Origin: Dyadobacter chenwenxiniae
GTDB taxonomy: Bacteria; Bacteroidota; Bacteroidia; Cytophagales; Spirosomataceae
Length of the DNA: 64,000 bases
NCBI RefSeq assembly: GCF_022869785.1
Contig: NZ_CP094997.1
Span: 372,001-436,000 of the forward strand
Direction: 5' to 3'
Numbering within the stretch: position 1 is the first letter of the stretch; every line of letters begins with the position of its first letter. Shown piece by piece: positions 8,826 to 18,378 of the stretch. The notes beneath the pieces are model-generated. The model did no database searches. It was given only the letters and a program-made list of their open reading frames with translations, and was not told the origin of the DNA. A program made the position numbers and the translations under genes.

Positions 8826-9785
8826 TTAAGCTGTTTCTTCGATAATGTTCTCTACTTCAAGTTCCATTAGAAAACGCTCAGCGTCCAATGCGGCCATACA
8901 GCCAGTTCCCGCAGCGGTAATGGCTTGTCTGTAAACATTATCCTGTGCATCACCACATGCAAATACACCTTTAATGTTAGTGCAAGCGCTTCCTTTTATA
9001 GTTTGGATGTAACCGGTTTCGTCCATATTCAGGTATCCTTTGAAAATATCCGTATTTGGTTTGTGACCAATTGCTACAAAGAACCCAGTTGCTTCCAAAA
9101 GTTGCTCCTCGCCGGTTTTATTATTTTTTACCAAAACAGATTCAAGCCCGTCTTCCCCATTCAGCTTTACCGTTTCAGTATTCCAAAGAATTTCAATGTT
9201 AGGCAACATTTCCACGCGTTTCTGCATGATTTTCGAAGCACGCATTTCATCACGACGAACCAATAAATACACTTTACGCGCCAATTTAGCAAGATAACTT
9301 GCTTCTTCGGCAGCTGTATCACCAGCACCGACAACAACAACGTCTTGTCCGCGGAAAAAGAAACCATCACAAACGGCGCAAGCAGAAACGCCGCGGCCAT
9401 TCAAACGCTCTTCATCAGGAAGGCCGAGCCATTTAGCAGAAGCACCGGTCGAAACGATCACTGAATCTGCCTCGATCTCATGTTTATTGTCAATGGTAAC
9501 TTTCAACGGATGCGTTGTAAAGTCAACGGCCGTGGCCAGGCCGTAACGGATATCAGAGCCAAAGCGTTTGGCTTGTTTCTCGAAATTCATCATCATTTCG
9601 GGGCCGGTAATGCCATCCGGATAACCAGGATAGTTATCGACTTCCGTAGTAATGGTTAGCTGGCCGCCAGGTTGCGCGCCTTGGTAAAGTACAGGATTTA
9701 ATCCTGCCCTGGAAGCATATATAGCGGCTGTATATCCGGCAGGACCGGAGCCAATAATTAAGCAAGAGACTTTCTCGGATGTCAT
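8826..9785 (-). CDS. trxB: Thioredoxin-disulfide reductase
   Basis: A 319-aa FAD/NADPH enzyme that recycles thioredoxin. FAD-binding GSGPAG at residues 12-17, redox pair C136-AV-C139 followed by DG, NADPH-binding GAGDTAAEE, and the C-terminal GVFACGDAQD that closes the FAD site. The length is usual for bacterial low-molecular-weight TrxB. The gap to the OmpA-like gene upstream is 115 bp and to the M23 gene downstream 86 bp, so it may have its own promoter. A second, CPYC-type reductase is at 47.7-48.6 kb. This copy has the canonical CAVC centre. Confidence 0.96.
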   Translation of the reverse strand: MTSEKVSCLIIGSGPAGYTAAIYASRAGLNPVLYQGAQPGGQLTITTEVDNYPGYPDGITGPEMMMNFEKQAKRFGSDIRYGLATAVDFTTHPLKVTIDNKHEIEADSVIVSTGASAKWLGLPDEERLNGRGVSACAVCDGFFFRGQDVVVVGAGDTAAEEASYLAKLARKVYLLVRRDEMRASKIMQKRVEMLPNIEILWNTETVKLNGEDGLESVLVKNNKTGEEQLLEATGFFVAIGHKPNTDIFKGYLNMDETGYIQTIKGSACTNIKGVFACGDAQDNVYRQAITAAGTGCMAALDAERFLMELEVENIIEETA

Positions 9786-9900
9786 GTTATGTTAATACTA
9801 AATGTTAATGACGAATGTTTACGAACTAAGTTGTACTCGTCTATTACAACATTGGGAGATCGACAAAAGTGCAAAATTTCGATTCTTTATGCAAATTGAA

Positions 9901-11799
9901 TTAGAGGATCCGCCACTCGATTCTGCGGTTCTTCTGTCGGTTTTGCTGAGAGTCATTTGGGGCAACCGGCTGTGTCTCGCCATAACCTTTGAATGTGATC
10001 CTGTCGGCAACAATGCCCGACTGCTGTAAATATTGCTGTACAGACTCTGCTCTCCGCCTTGATAATTCCATATTTTCGGTGTCGGAACCTACATCATCGG
10101 TATGGCCGGAGATTTCAATTTTAACGGTTTTGTTTTTGTTTAAAAAATCAACCATTTTCCCAAGCTCCACTTTCGACTTTTCATCCAGACCAAATTCACC
10201 TGTTTTGAAAAATATATTATTCAGCACTTCTGCCCGGTCTTTTTCGATAGCTTCCAAAGGAATGTCCAGATCCACAAAAGAAGTGGAATCATTCACGGTG
10301 AATGACAGGCTTTTGAAAAGATAACCTGTTTTGGAAACATAAAATGCATATTCACCGCCGCTGTTCAGCACTGCCAAAAAAGAGCCCGTTTTGCCGTCAG
10401 ATGAATATTCACCGACTTTTTGCTGTGTTTTCAGGTCAAAAAGGTCGATAGAAGAGGCCAGGGGCGTGTTTGTTTTTTTATCAAAAACTTTTCCCTTCGC
10501 ATAGCGTGTAGGCACGATCATATCCTTGACCTGCTGTGGCAAATTGAATGTATAAAGCAGCGAGCGGCCTTTTCCTTCCGAGCCGTCATCTGTATAGTAA
10601 GCTTTCTGCCCGTCCGAGGCGATAAACAATCCAACCTGATCAGCAATGGTGTTGATCGGATAGCCGATGTTTTTGGATTGTGACCAGACCGTATCTGTAC
10701 GCTGCGAAATGAAAATGTCAAAGCCACCCATGCCCGGAAAACCGTTTGAAGCATAAAAAAGCGTTCTTCCGTTGGCGTGAATAAACGGCGCATTTTCTTC
10801 GTCTGCGGTGTTAATGTGCGACCCCAGGTTTTTTGGCGGCGCCCATTTTCCTTTCTCGTCGAGCTTTGAAACCCAAATATCCCGCTTGCCCTGCCCGCCT
10901 CTGCGGTCGGAAGCAAAGTAAAGCAGGTGACCATCCGCCGATAACGACGGCTGCGACTCCCAGTCACGCGTATTGATTTCCGAGCCCAGGTTCAGCGGTG
11001 CGCTCCAATCTTTGCCTTCTTTTCGCGAGATATAAAGATCACAGCTTCCATAACCGTCGGGCCGGTTGCAGGCAGTGAACACCAATGTCCGGCCATCCGC
11101 GGAGACACTGCATGTGCCTTCATTATTGGTGGTATTAATGGATGCAGAGATTTCTTCCGGAACGTCCCACTTTCCGTTTATGCGGTGGGTTGTGTATATA
11201 TTTTCGTCTCTGTTTTCTGTTAATCCGGTGAAGATCAATGTCTCATTATCCGCCGTCATTACGGGAAAATACTGCGTGTTCAGAAAGTTAATGGTGTCTC
11301 CCAGTGATCTTTTTTGAATGCTCAAAGGGTTTTTAACCGCTTCCCGGGCAAATTTTGACGAAGCAATGGATTTCTCCGCCAGCCGCGCAAGGCTCGATTT
11401 CACGGGGACCAACGATAAAGTCCTTTCAAAATAAACCTGCGCCGAATCATAGCGCTGTGCCTCAAAATGATAGCGACCCATCCATTGCAGTGCAGAAGCA
11501 GTCTGAGGCACCGATGGCCTTAGCTGAATGGCTTTTGCGTAATATTTTTTGGTGAGATCAGCGTTGCGTTGCAGCTCATAGATCTGCGCAAGCCTTAGAT
11601 TTGTATCGTAACTGTTAGGCTCCTGTTCAAGGACTTTCTCGAAGAGCGCAATGGCGTCGGGCAGCTTCCGTGCCTGCCAGGCTTCCTGCGCTTTTTCATA
11701 AGTTTCACGGGCTTTTCGGGACAATGTTGCATCCTGTGCGTGCGTGAAATTTGAAATAAACAGACAGGAAAAAAGCAAAAATATAGAGGCGCGGTGCAT
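9901..11799 (-). CDS. OmpA-family protein with TPR and PD40 repeats
   Basis: From ATG 11799 (632 aa) the order is: signal peptide MHRASIFLLFSCLFISNFTHA; TPR region (~residues 20-130) with AIALFEKVLEQEPNSYDTN; PD40/WD40-like beta-propeller blades with LVFTACNRPDGYGSCDLYIS and LLYFASDRRGGQGKRDIW; a carboxypeptidase-regulatory-like Ig unit; and a C-terminal OmpA peptidoglycan-binding domain with EISGHTDDVG and ELSRRRAESVQQYL. Bacteroidota proteins of this layout sit in the outer membrane and can belong to type IX secretion or gliding accessory sets (PorE-like), though that is inference. Its ATG overlaps the queE stop (TAATG), so translation should be coupled. Confidence 0.9.
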   Translation of the reverse strand: MHRASIFLLFSCLFISNFTHAQDATLSRKARETYEKAQEAWQARKLPDAIALFEKVLEQEPNSYDTNLRLAQIYELQRNADLTKKYYAKAIQLRPSVPQTASALQWMGRYHFEAQRYDSAQVYFERTLSLVPVKSSLARLAEKSIASSKFAREAVKNPLSIQKRSLGDTINFLNTQYFPVMTADNETLIFTGLTENRDENIYTTHRINGKWDVPEEISASINTTNNEGTCSVSADGRTLVFTACNRPDGYGSCDLYISRKEGKDWSAPLNLGSEINTRDWESQPSLSADGHLLYFASDRRGGQGKRDIWVSKLDEKGKWAPPKNLGSHINTADEENAPFIHANGRTLFYASNGFPGMGGFDIFISQRTDTVWSQSKNIGYPINTIADQVGLFIASDGQKAYYTDDGSEGKGRSLLYTFNLPQQVKDMIVPTRYAKGKVFDKKTNTPLASSIDLFDLKTQQKVGEYSSDGKTGSFLAVLNSGGEYAFYVSKTGYLFKSLSFTVNDSTSFVDLDIPLEAIEKDRAEVLNNIFFKTGEFGLDEKSKVELGKMVDFLNKNKTVKIEISGHTDDVGSDTENMELSRRRAESVQQYLQQSGIVADRITFKGYGETQPVAPNDSQQNRQKNRRIEWRIL

Positions 11800-12425
11800 T
11801 ACGGAATGTTCATATACTTGTGGGTTTGTAACGACATTTTCCATTTGGGATTGTCTTTGATATAGTCAATTATCAAAGGCAGCATCACCTCATGCTTACT
11901 CCATTCGGGTTGTAATAGCAGCGTACATTCATCAGAAACAAGGGCGGCATGTGATTCGGCGAATTCAAAATCGCTCTTGTTGTAAATGATCGCTTTGAGC
12001 TCGTTGGCGTTTTGATAAATGTCCGGATGCGGCGTTTTAAATTTTTTGGGAGAAAAGCACACCCAATCCCAATGTCCTGTAAAAGGATATACGCCGGAAG
12101 TTTCAATGTTGGTTTTAAAGCCTGCATCTTGCAGCTGGCCCGTCAGTTCGTCCAGATTATACATTAACGGCTCGCCGCCCGTGATCACCGCAAGGCGGCC
12201 GGGATATTTCAATGCCCCGTCTACAATGTTATTAATGTTATGTTTCGGATGCAGATCCGCATTCCACGATTCTTTCACGTCGCACCAGTGACAACCCACT
12301 TCACAGCCGCCGAGACGGATGAAATAAGCAGCGCGCCCGCTATGCTGGCCTTCTCCCTGCAAGGTGTAGAAGGCTTCCATGACCGGAAGCTGGTGAGTAA
12401 CGATAGGCAATGTTTCAGTCAGCAC
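11799..12425 (-). CDS. queE: 7-carboxy-7-deazaguanine synthase (radical SAM)
   Basis: QueE converts 6-carboxytetrahydropterin to CDG in queuosine synthesis. 208 aa with a small radical-SAM barrel. The cluster-binding cysteines C41, C45 and C48 occur in CEVGCHWCDV, where the C-x3-C-x2-C spacing is canonical for QueE. FYTLQGEGQHSGRAAYFIRL before it and VITGGEP after it are diagnostic. The C-terminal half is short, as in Bacteroidota QueE. It is divergent from mnmE, another tRNA wobble-modification gene, across 123 bp. This fits shared control, which is inference. Confidence 0.94.
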   Translation of the reverse strand: MLTETLPIVTHQLPVMEAFYTLQGEGQHSGRAAYFIRLGGCEVGCHWCDVKESWNADLHPKHNINNIVDGALKYPGRLAVITGGEPLMYNLDELTGQLQDAGFKTNIETSGVYPFTGHWDWVCFSPKKFKTPHPDIYQNANELKAIIYNKSDFEFAESHAALVSDECTLLLQPEWSKHEVMLPLIIDYIKDNPKWKMSLQTHKYMNIP

Positions 12426-12482
12426 AATTCAAAAAGGGAGATGTTCAAAAAAATGTAACAACCAATCTGGTCGAAAAATGCC

Positions 12483-12490
12483 CAAAGGTA
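12483..12490 (-). promoter_or_regulatory. queE: Bacteroidota-type -7 box (TACCTTTG) for queE
   Basis: The minus strand reads TACCTTTG, matching the TAnnTTTG -7 consensus of Bacteroidota sigma-ABfr promoters, 58 bp upstream of the queE ATG. I see no convincing -33 TTTG at the usual spacing. The facing mnmE promoter probably uses CATATTTG at 12537-12544 (one mismatch), only five bases before the mnmE ATG, so mnmE mRNA may be nearly leaderless. Confidence 0.5.
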
Positions 12491-12548
12491 CGAAATTCAA
12501 AGTGCTAATAGTCTATCAAACCAGATCAATTAGTCGCATATTTGCACT

Positions 12549-13916
12549 ATGAATGCAATGCCAATCCATCAGCAAGAAGTTATTTGTGCGCTCGCAACTC
12601 CCTCAGGTGTAGGCGCTATCGCCATAATCCGCGTATCCGGACTTGGGTCCATTTCCATGGTAAAATCCATTTTTAAAGGAAAAAACCTGGAAGAAGCCGA
12701 GAGTCACACCGTACATTTCGGGACGATCCAGCACAATGGCGAAATCATCGACGAAGTCCTCGTAACCGTTTTCAAAACACCCAGATCTTTCACAAAAGAA
12801 GATTCCATAGAAATTTCCTGTCACGGCTCTGATTACATTATCAGGCAGATTTCAAAGCTCCTCATTTCAAAAGGAGCCAGAATCGCCAAGCCAGGAGAAT
12901 TCACCCAACGCGCATTTCTGAACGGCCAATTTGACCTGGTACAAGCCGAAGCCGTAGCCGACCTCATCGCAGCAGACTCCCAAGCCAGTCACAAAACAGC
13001 ATTGAACCAGCTGAGAGGTGGCTTTTCCAAAAAGCTGGCATCCTTACGCACCGAACTTATCCATTTCGCATCATTAATAGAACTTGAACTCGATTTCGGC
13101 GAAGAAGACGTAGAATTCGCCCAACGCGACGATTTGCGCCGACTAATCGAAGCATTACTAAACACGATCGCCCCATTAATCGAATCCTTCGATTTCGGCA
13201 ACGCATTAAAAGAGGGCGTTCCCGTGGCCATCATAGGCTCGCCTAACGTTGGTAAATCCACATTGCTGAATGCATTATTGAATGAAGAAAAAGCGATAGT
13301 TACCAGCATTGCCGGAACGACCCGTGATGTGATTGAAGATACGATTGTTTTAGAAGGTTTGAAATTCAGGTTTATCGACACCGCAGGGATTCGAGAAACG
13401 ACGGATCTCGTTGAGTCTATCGGCATTGAAAGATCCAAGAATGCGATGGAGAAGGCTGACATTGTAATTTTTCTGTTTGATAGTTTGGAGACATTGCAGG
13501 AGAATCAGCAGCTGGCCTCATTGCTTCCGGCTGGGAAGCAGATTTTGTATGTGTTGAATAAGATTGATATTGGGGAAATAGCGACTGAAAATCTCGATGC
13601 ATTGCAAGATGATGTTATTGCCATTTCCGCAAAGTCCCAAACAGGATTATCTCAGCTAACTAATAAACTGGTTTCAATGGTTTACGGGCAATCGGCTAGC
13701 GATACGGTTGTTACGAATTTAAGACATTATGAGCATTTGGTGAAAACGCATGATGCTTTGAGTGATGTTTTGAATGGTTTGGAGACTGGGGTTACGGGTG
13801 ATTTTTTGGCACAGGATATTCGGTTGTCTTTGTTTCATCTGGGCGAGATTACGGGGACGATTGTTACGGATGATTTGTTGGATAATATTTTTTCGAAGTT
13901 TTGTATCGGAAAGTAA
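12549..13916 (+). CDS. mnmE: tRNA uridine-5-carboxymethylaminomethyl modification GTPase
   Basis: MnmE (TrmE) works with MnmG to modify the wobble uridine of several tRNAs. 455 aa in the usual order. The N-terminal tetrahydrofolate-binding domain has VICALATPSGVGAIAIIRVS and GEFTQRAFLNGQFDL. A helical domain contains an inserted G domain with G1 GSPNVGKST, G3 DTAG and G4 NKID. The C-terminal FCIGK carries the conserved catalytic Cys. ATG 12549 was chosen; another Met occurs three codons later. Full-length and apparently functional. A decayed integrase lies directly downstream. Confidence 0.97.
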   Translation: MNAMPIHQQEVICALATPSGVGAIAIIRVSGLGSISMVKSIFKGKNLEEAESHTVHFGTIQHNGEIIDEVLVTVFKTPRSFTKEDSIEISCHGSDYIIRQISKLLISKGARIAKPGEFTQRAFLNGQFDLVQAEAVADLIAADSQASHKTALNQLRGGFSKKLASLRTELIHFASLIELELDFGEEDVEFAQRDDLRRLIEALLNTIAPLIESFDFGNALKEGVPVAIIGSPNVGKSTLLNALLNEEKAIVTSIAGTTRDVIEDTIVLEGLKFRFIDTAGIRETTDLVESIGIERSKNAMEKADIVIFLFDSLETLQENQQLASLLPAGKQILYVLNKIDIGEIATENLDALQDDVIAISAKSQTGLSQLTNKLVSMVYGQSASDTVVTNLRHYEHLVKTHDALSDVLNGLETGVTGDFLAQDIRLSLFHLGEITGTIVTDDLLDNIFSKFCIGK

Positions 13917-13984
13917 GTACATAGAATGCTAGTAAGTAACAATATACAAACGCCTGAAAATTAGATATTTGATCTGAATTTTCA

Positions 13985-14556
13985 CTGGGTGTTCGTAAGA
14001 CCAGGATTCTCCGGACAGAATTGCAGCGGCTGTTCGAGCTTCCTGAACTGAGAGTGAAGCCTGTCGAAAAAGTGAAACTTGAGGAGGAGCCGCTGACCAA
14101 GGCAAATTGCTATACGGTGGAACAGATCACAAGTTCGTGGGGCCATCGGGAGTTTCTGTTTGAGGACGAGGTGCAGAAGCTTGTAGATACTGCTTGCCGT
14201 TCGGAAGTCATCAAAAGGGCGTCATTATTCTCGGTACTAACCGGGTTAAGGTTTTCAGATATCAGCACGCTTGATTGGTCAGAACTCAGAGGGCAGAAGG
14301 GGAATTACTATATCCAATTTTTGATCGATAAAACAGGACGGGCGGAATTCATGCCGATCTCGGATCAGGCTTTCGGTTTGTTGGGTCAGAAAGGGGAAGG
14401 TCGAGTATTTAAAAGGCTGAAGTATACACAGGTCAACTACATCCTGCCGGAATGGCTGAAAGACGCTGAAATTGATAAACACATTAGTTTTCATTGCTTC
14501 CAGCACACATTTGCGACTTTGCAGCTCTTGTTGGGGACAGATATTGTGAGGTAACT
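13985..14556 (+). pseudogene. Tyrosine recombinase fragment (dead integrase)
   Basis: The open frame resembles the catalytic domain of Bacteroidota phage/ICE integrases: SVLTGLRFSDISTLDWSEL (first catalytic Arg), IDKTGRAEFMPISDQAFGLL, and a box II that reads HCFQHTFATLQLLLGTDI. In active enzymes this box is HCFRHTFAT. The CAG codon at 14501-14503 replaces the expected Arg codon, a one-base change from CGG. The N-terminal SAM-like domain and the tail carrying the catalytic Tyr are both missing: the reading ends at GTDIVR and changes to unrelated sequence. It marks an old insertion next to mnmE. Confidence 0.8.
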
Positions 14557-14945
14557 ATCCTTCCGGATGCGTCAAAGAATCATGAGGTAAGGATCGATTA
14601 CTTGGGACTTACTGCACTGATGATGCTGTTTGATGACGATGGCGATCTGGTTTTCGTTCCTCAATTCAACCGCATTAAACAATGCAAGGAAAACATTAAT
14701 GTACAGTTTTGGGTCTCAAACCTAAAAACAAGCGAAATTAAGTTTTCAGGGACTTTTTTGCTGGTCAGTCGCATCTTTTTGGCTTTAACATAGATGCCCA
14801 GCAAAATTTTGACGATAGTTTCCGGAGCGAATTTGAAGACTTTAAATCTTACGAATTTAACCTCTATAATTATAAGCGCGAGCGCTGGTCATTGCATTAT
14901 AATGAACAGAAGGCACTTGTCAATTTCTCCTATTCATCACAGTAA
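14557..14945 (+). pseudogene. C-terminal fragment of an unrecognised protein, with a +1 shift
   Basis: From the integrase breakpoint an open reading shows VTILPDASKNHEV, YLGLTALMMLFDDDGDL and NINVQFWVSNLKTSEIKF. It then shifts at the T6 run near 14756. Deleting one T continues the same protein as GTFAGQSHLFGFNIDAQQ to the stop after VNFSYSSQ. I do not recognise the family. No start codon or promoter belongs to it, so it is a fused gene tail rather than a working gene. The shift again lies in a homopolymer. Confidence 0.5.
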
Positions 14946-14979
14946 TAAATCCTTGTTCAGTCAGTAAAGTAATACCTAA

Positions 14980-15250
14980 TGAATAGACTTTTACTATCTG
15001 TGCTGGCGAACGCACTCGTGTTCATATGCATGGTTTCGCTGGAAGTTTTCTCTCAAATAAAAATTACATCGCCAGTCTATCAGGTCGTTTATTAGCAAGA
15101 TATCCAGGGATGGAGATAAATCACTGTCTCTGGATGTCTTTTCGATTCCCGTAGATAAGATTGAAGAAGGGCAATCCCGGTATTGGAAGGCCAGGGTCAG
15201 GAAATGCCACCGTCTAATACCTACTATTTTGCTTTCTTTTCTTGGGTAAC
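14980..15250 (+). pseudogene. Decayed 5' end of a secreted Cytophagales surface/SGNH-type protein
   Basis: ATG 14980 opens with signal peptide MNRLLLSVLANALVFICMVS, then SQIKITSPVYQVVY and an in-frame TAG. After it, other frames give QDIQGW, ITVSG and FSIPVDKIE in the right order. This recalls the N-terminus of large secreted Cytophagales proteins that begin QIKITSPVxxxVYQ...VPVDKIEAR and later carry an SGNH hydrolase and sorting tail. The recall is from memory of such families, not a search. At least one nonsense codon and two shifts are present, and the reading fades after 15250. Confidence 0.4.
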
Positions 15251-15926
15251 AATATTCCACTCCATGTATTAGTCGATTTTATGATGACTGTAAGTGCCTG
15301 TAAGTATCCAGTAACTCACCATAATACTGATTGGACCATTTTATGATTACAATAAACTGCGAATATCGACAGCGGAAGAGAACGTCAAAATCAGGGCAAA
15401 CCAAGCAGGGATGTAGCTGGGTGTGAAAATTTACTACATAAAGGTATGAGTTGCAGATTACTGACTTGTGCATTATATCCTTGGAAACCAGTCACATAAT
15501 TGCGGTTTATAGGGCACAATACTTATTTTTTATCAAAGTGAAGCAGCGGAAATCTCACATAGAACAGTCTTTGTTTCAACTTTAATTGAAACTCCATACG
15601 CTTGAGGGATTCAAGACCTTCTATTTGAATCAGCAAAGAATCACTGATATTAATAAAGGGCTCAATTGAGAAAAGCCCAATAGATAATAAGTTTATATTC
15701 AGCGCAAGATTGTTTGAAATATGTCTAGATTTCATTTGACGAAACAGGCAACCGTATGCTGCTGAAATTGAATGACACAGGGATGAGACTGTCGACACTT
15801 ATTACGAATAGTGCTCTAACAATTATTATGTTTCACTATTTAAAAGACATCGCTATCAGTGATTTCACTTTATGCGATAATGACCAATTTTTTTAATTTT
15901 TTTTCTTTAAGTAACTTTTAAAAACG
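15251..15926. other. Non-coding or decayed stretch before the lipoprotein cluster
   Basis: No convincing gene is visible. A minus-strand 91-codon frame (15523-15798) ending GLESLKRMEFQLKLKQRLFY has protein-like composition and could be a gene remnant, but it has no recognised motif and no signal for expression. The last ~130 bases are very AT-rich (TTTTTTAATTTTTTTTC near 15890) and probably hold the promoter of the lipoprotein gene at 15927. Confidence 0.3.
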
Positions 15927-16346
15927 ATGAAAAACAGTTTACAATCTTCTTCTTGGATGCTTTTCTCGGTCATTTGCTTATTTTTTTCAGGCTGTTCCTT
16001 TCAGGATCACGTAATTCCAGAATTGCTGCAGATAGGAACCGAAACTGTCGCATATAATGACGGTTGGAATTTTAAAGTTCGGGCTGATAAATTAGGAGAC
16101 ACGCCTGTAACAGAACACGGGATATTGTATTTAGCCTTTTTTCGCGCCTCAAACGATAATGACTATGTGCCTAGAATTGAACATGGCTCTAAGATTAAAT
16201 TCGATGGGACTCTGGTTTTGGGAGCAAATACGTATAAGTATACTGGCAATGCTTTTGCTGGCCGTTACTTTTTTTACTACCGTGCATATGCAATCAAAGC
16301 GGATGGTTCAGTTGTATACGGTGAAATTCGCAATTTTACTTTTTGA
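15927..16346 (+). CDS. Small lipoprotein with FN3-like domain
   Basis: 139 aa. Signal peptide with lipobox FSGC (Cys23), then one all-beta unit. The closing YYRAYAIKADGSVVYGEI followed by RNFTF matches the common Bacteroidota pattern YYRAYAxxxxGxxYGexxsFt seen at the end of fibronectin-III-like domains in surface lipoproteins. Probably a cell-surface or periplasmic binding module. Nothing indicates a substrate. It is the first of four or five lipoprotein genes in a row on the plus strand, each with its own leader, in an AT-richer accessory zone. Confidence 0.65.
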   Translation: MKNSLQSSSWMLFSVICLFFSGCSFQDHVIPELLQIGTETVAYNDGWNFKVRADKLGDTPVTEHGILYLAFFRASNDNDYVPRIEHGSKIKFDGTLVLGANTYKYTGNAFAGRYFFYYRAYAIKADGSVVYGEIRNFTF

Positions 16347-16467
16347 GAATTTCTTTCTGTGACTTGGTCTTTAATGCGATCGCAGAAACGAAGGCATTCA
16401 CTACAATCTTATCAGATGCTTGCATTCTTTGCTGAATTCGAGAATACACCAAAATTAAAGTAGCTTG

Positions 16468-16995
16468 ATGAAACCTATTTCTCTGAATCTAGTGAAATCG
16501 CCTATTGTACTGTTGTATGCTTTGCTAGTCTGTTTTGCTTGCAAGCACACTTTAAAGGAACCTATACCGCCAAGGCATGTATCAGAGCTGTTAGGGATAT
16601 ATCAGTCCAAAACTGAATCCAAAGATGTTTATGGCGGCACTTCAGTGATATTCATTCAAATGGAAATTAAACAATCAGCCACAGGAGAAAGCGCAGTAGA
16701 TCTGACTTACATACAAAGCATCAAACGATACAAAGGCACAACAGAATTGGTAGATCAAGCACAAACATGGGGACCTTGGAATTTTAAGGGTGTTACTGTC
16801 AATGACATAGGAGCCATTGATCATAAAGAGACTCAATATACCAATTTTGGAGGGCAACCGGGAGAATCCATCGAAACAATATTATCAGTAAAAGGTGGTC
16901 TGGCGGACACTACTCTAACTTTAATGATTGGTACTAACTATCCGTCAAAAAATCTGTTCACTGACCGTTTGATCTGGTTGGAACGAATTAATTGA
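16468..16995 (+). CDS. Hypothetical lipoprotein
   Basis: 175 aa from ATG 16468 (the TTG just before is unlikely). Hydrophobic leader VKSPIVLLYALLVCFACKH with Cys in CFACK as probable lipid anchor, followed by a beta-rich soluble domain with IYQSKTESKDVYGGT and repeated short strands. No motif recognised. The CFACK ending of the leader also occurs in the lipoprotein at 18379, suggesting related secretion signals. Function unknown. Confidence 0.6.
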   Translation: MKPISLNLVKSPIVLLYALLVCFACKHTLKEPIPPRHVSELLGIYQSKTESKDVYGGTSVIFIQMEIKQSATGESAVDLTYIQSIKRYKGTTELVDQAQTWGPWNFKGVTVNDIGAIDHKETQYTNFGGQPGESIETILSVKGGLADTTLTLMIGTNYPSKNLFTDRLIWLERIN

Positions 16996-17167
16996 TATTT
17001 AATATATTAAGGTTGGTCCCAAGAATATTTTTGAATCATAATATTTAGCTGCCTTGTGTAAGATACCCTTCAATGGACGGAGGGCTTTTTTTGATTTTAT
17101 CGAAAGTAAGTGTATCCGAGTAACTTTGATACATTTGGTGATAACTCTAATTTCTAACAAAGTAATA

Positions 17168-18239
17168 ATGCGCATCTATCGTTCAACATTTACCTTTCTT
17201 GTGTTCCTGGCATTATCTATTTCTTGTAATAAAAAAAAAGAAGATATTAAACCCATTGAAAAATGCCGATTTACAGGCAAGTCCTCTGATTATGAAATGA
17301 AAACGATTGAAGAAACAACAGTTCAAACATACGAATCGAATTTTAAGCAGGATGACCAAGGGCGGTTGGCGCTTGTAACAGTGTCGCAAACCGAATCCAG
17401 AAAGAATTCAACAGGTATTTTTGCCTATATCACACAAGAAGACACTTACGAATTCATATATAATGCAGAAGGTTTTTTGACAGAGTTGAAGCGCCATGAT
17501 GTGAAATTGCACCAAGGTTATTCAACTTACGAATTTAATGTTGCTAACCTTCGATACAAAAAGGGAAAAAGTGGAAACAACCAGCGTTACAAGCTTTATC
17601 TATGATCATGGTCGTGCGCAATCGTCTAAATTCGTGAGCAATATGGTTGTTCAAGGTGATAACCTGCCGGCAGCTACCTTTCCTGAAACTACAACAGTAG
17701 TTTATAAATATGATTCAAAAAACAATATACAAACCGCAACATACGACGGAACATACGGTGGGTCTGTGGTAAGTTTTGAGAATGGGGTTCGTAAGTCCTA
17801 TGTCTCTGCGGATGGCAAAACTAAAAACCAATTTGATGACCGGGGAAGAATGATCAGTTATACATATGCATATGACGGTGCCGAATGGATTTACAAGTAC
17901 GACCAAAGGGGAAATCAAATTTTTCAAGAAGCTTATCATGATAAACATAAGCTTCTTTACTCGATAGAAACCAATTTTGATGAACATCCCAACCCAGACA
18001 CTATGATTCCCAGTCATTATAAAGGCATCCCGGAGCCGATCAAAATATTTAATGCTTCTGACAACACAAATAATTGGGTAGAAACTACAACCAATCATAC
18101 ATATTTCGGCCGTTCGGTTGAGTCAAATGTTTGGACGTATCATGCTAACGGCTTACCAGCTACATCCACAATAGTAAAAGGATCAGACCTTAATATGTCA
18201 ACCGAAATCACAAAATACAATTACGAAAATTGTAACTGA
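17168..18239 (+). pseudogene. YD-repeat-like lipoprotein gene with one +1 frameshift
   Basis: The first frame starts at ATG 17168 with lipoprotein leader MRIYRSTFTFLVFLALSISC. It continues through YEFIYNAEGFLTELKRHD to about 17565. The second frame (17575-18239) continues with VETTSVTSFIYDHGRAQSS, YKYDSKNNIQTATYDG and WIYKYDQRGNQIFQEAYH. Removing one A from the A5 run 17566-17570 joins them as YKKGKVETTSV. The repeated Y-xYDxxGN units resemble YD/RHS-type strands found in many Bacteroidota lipoproteins. The intact product would be ~356 aa. One homopolymer base separates it from intact, so treat it as possibly functional. Confidence 0.65.
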
Positions 18240-18378
18240 ACCCCTTATTTAAAAATCCTATTTTGTCCGCAACGATCATTTCTAAAGTCGCTTGAAAGCA
18301 ATTGCAGTGTTGATATTGCTAATGCTGTGCATGCGCGTACTTTGGGTACCTATTAATATTGTAAATCTCATTCCTTTT

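Noticed and set aside
15523..15798. 91-codon minus-strand frame near the lipoproteins
   Set aside because: The last half looks protein-like but has no family, promoter or partner. Kept only as a note on the gap.
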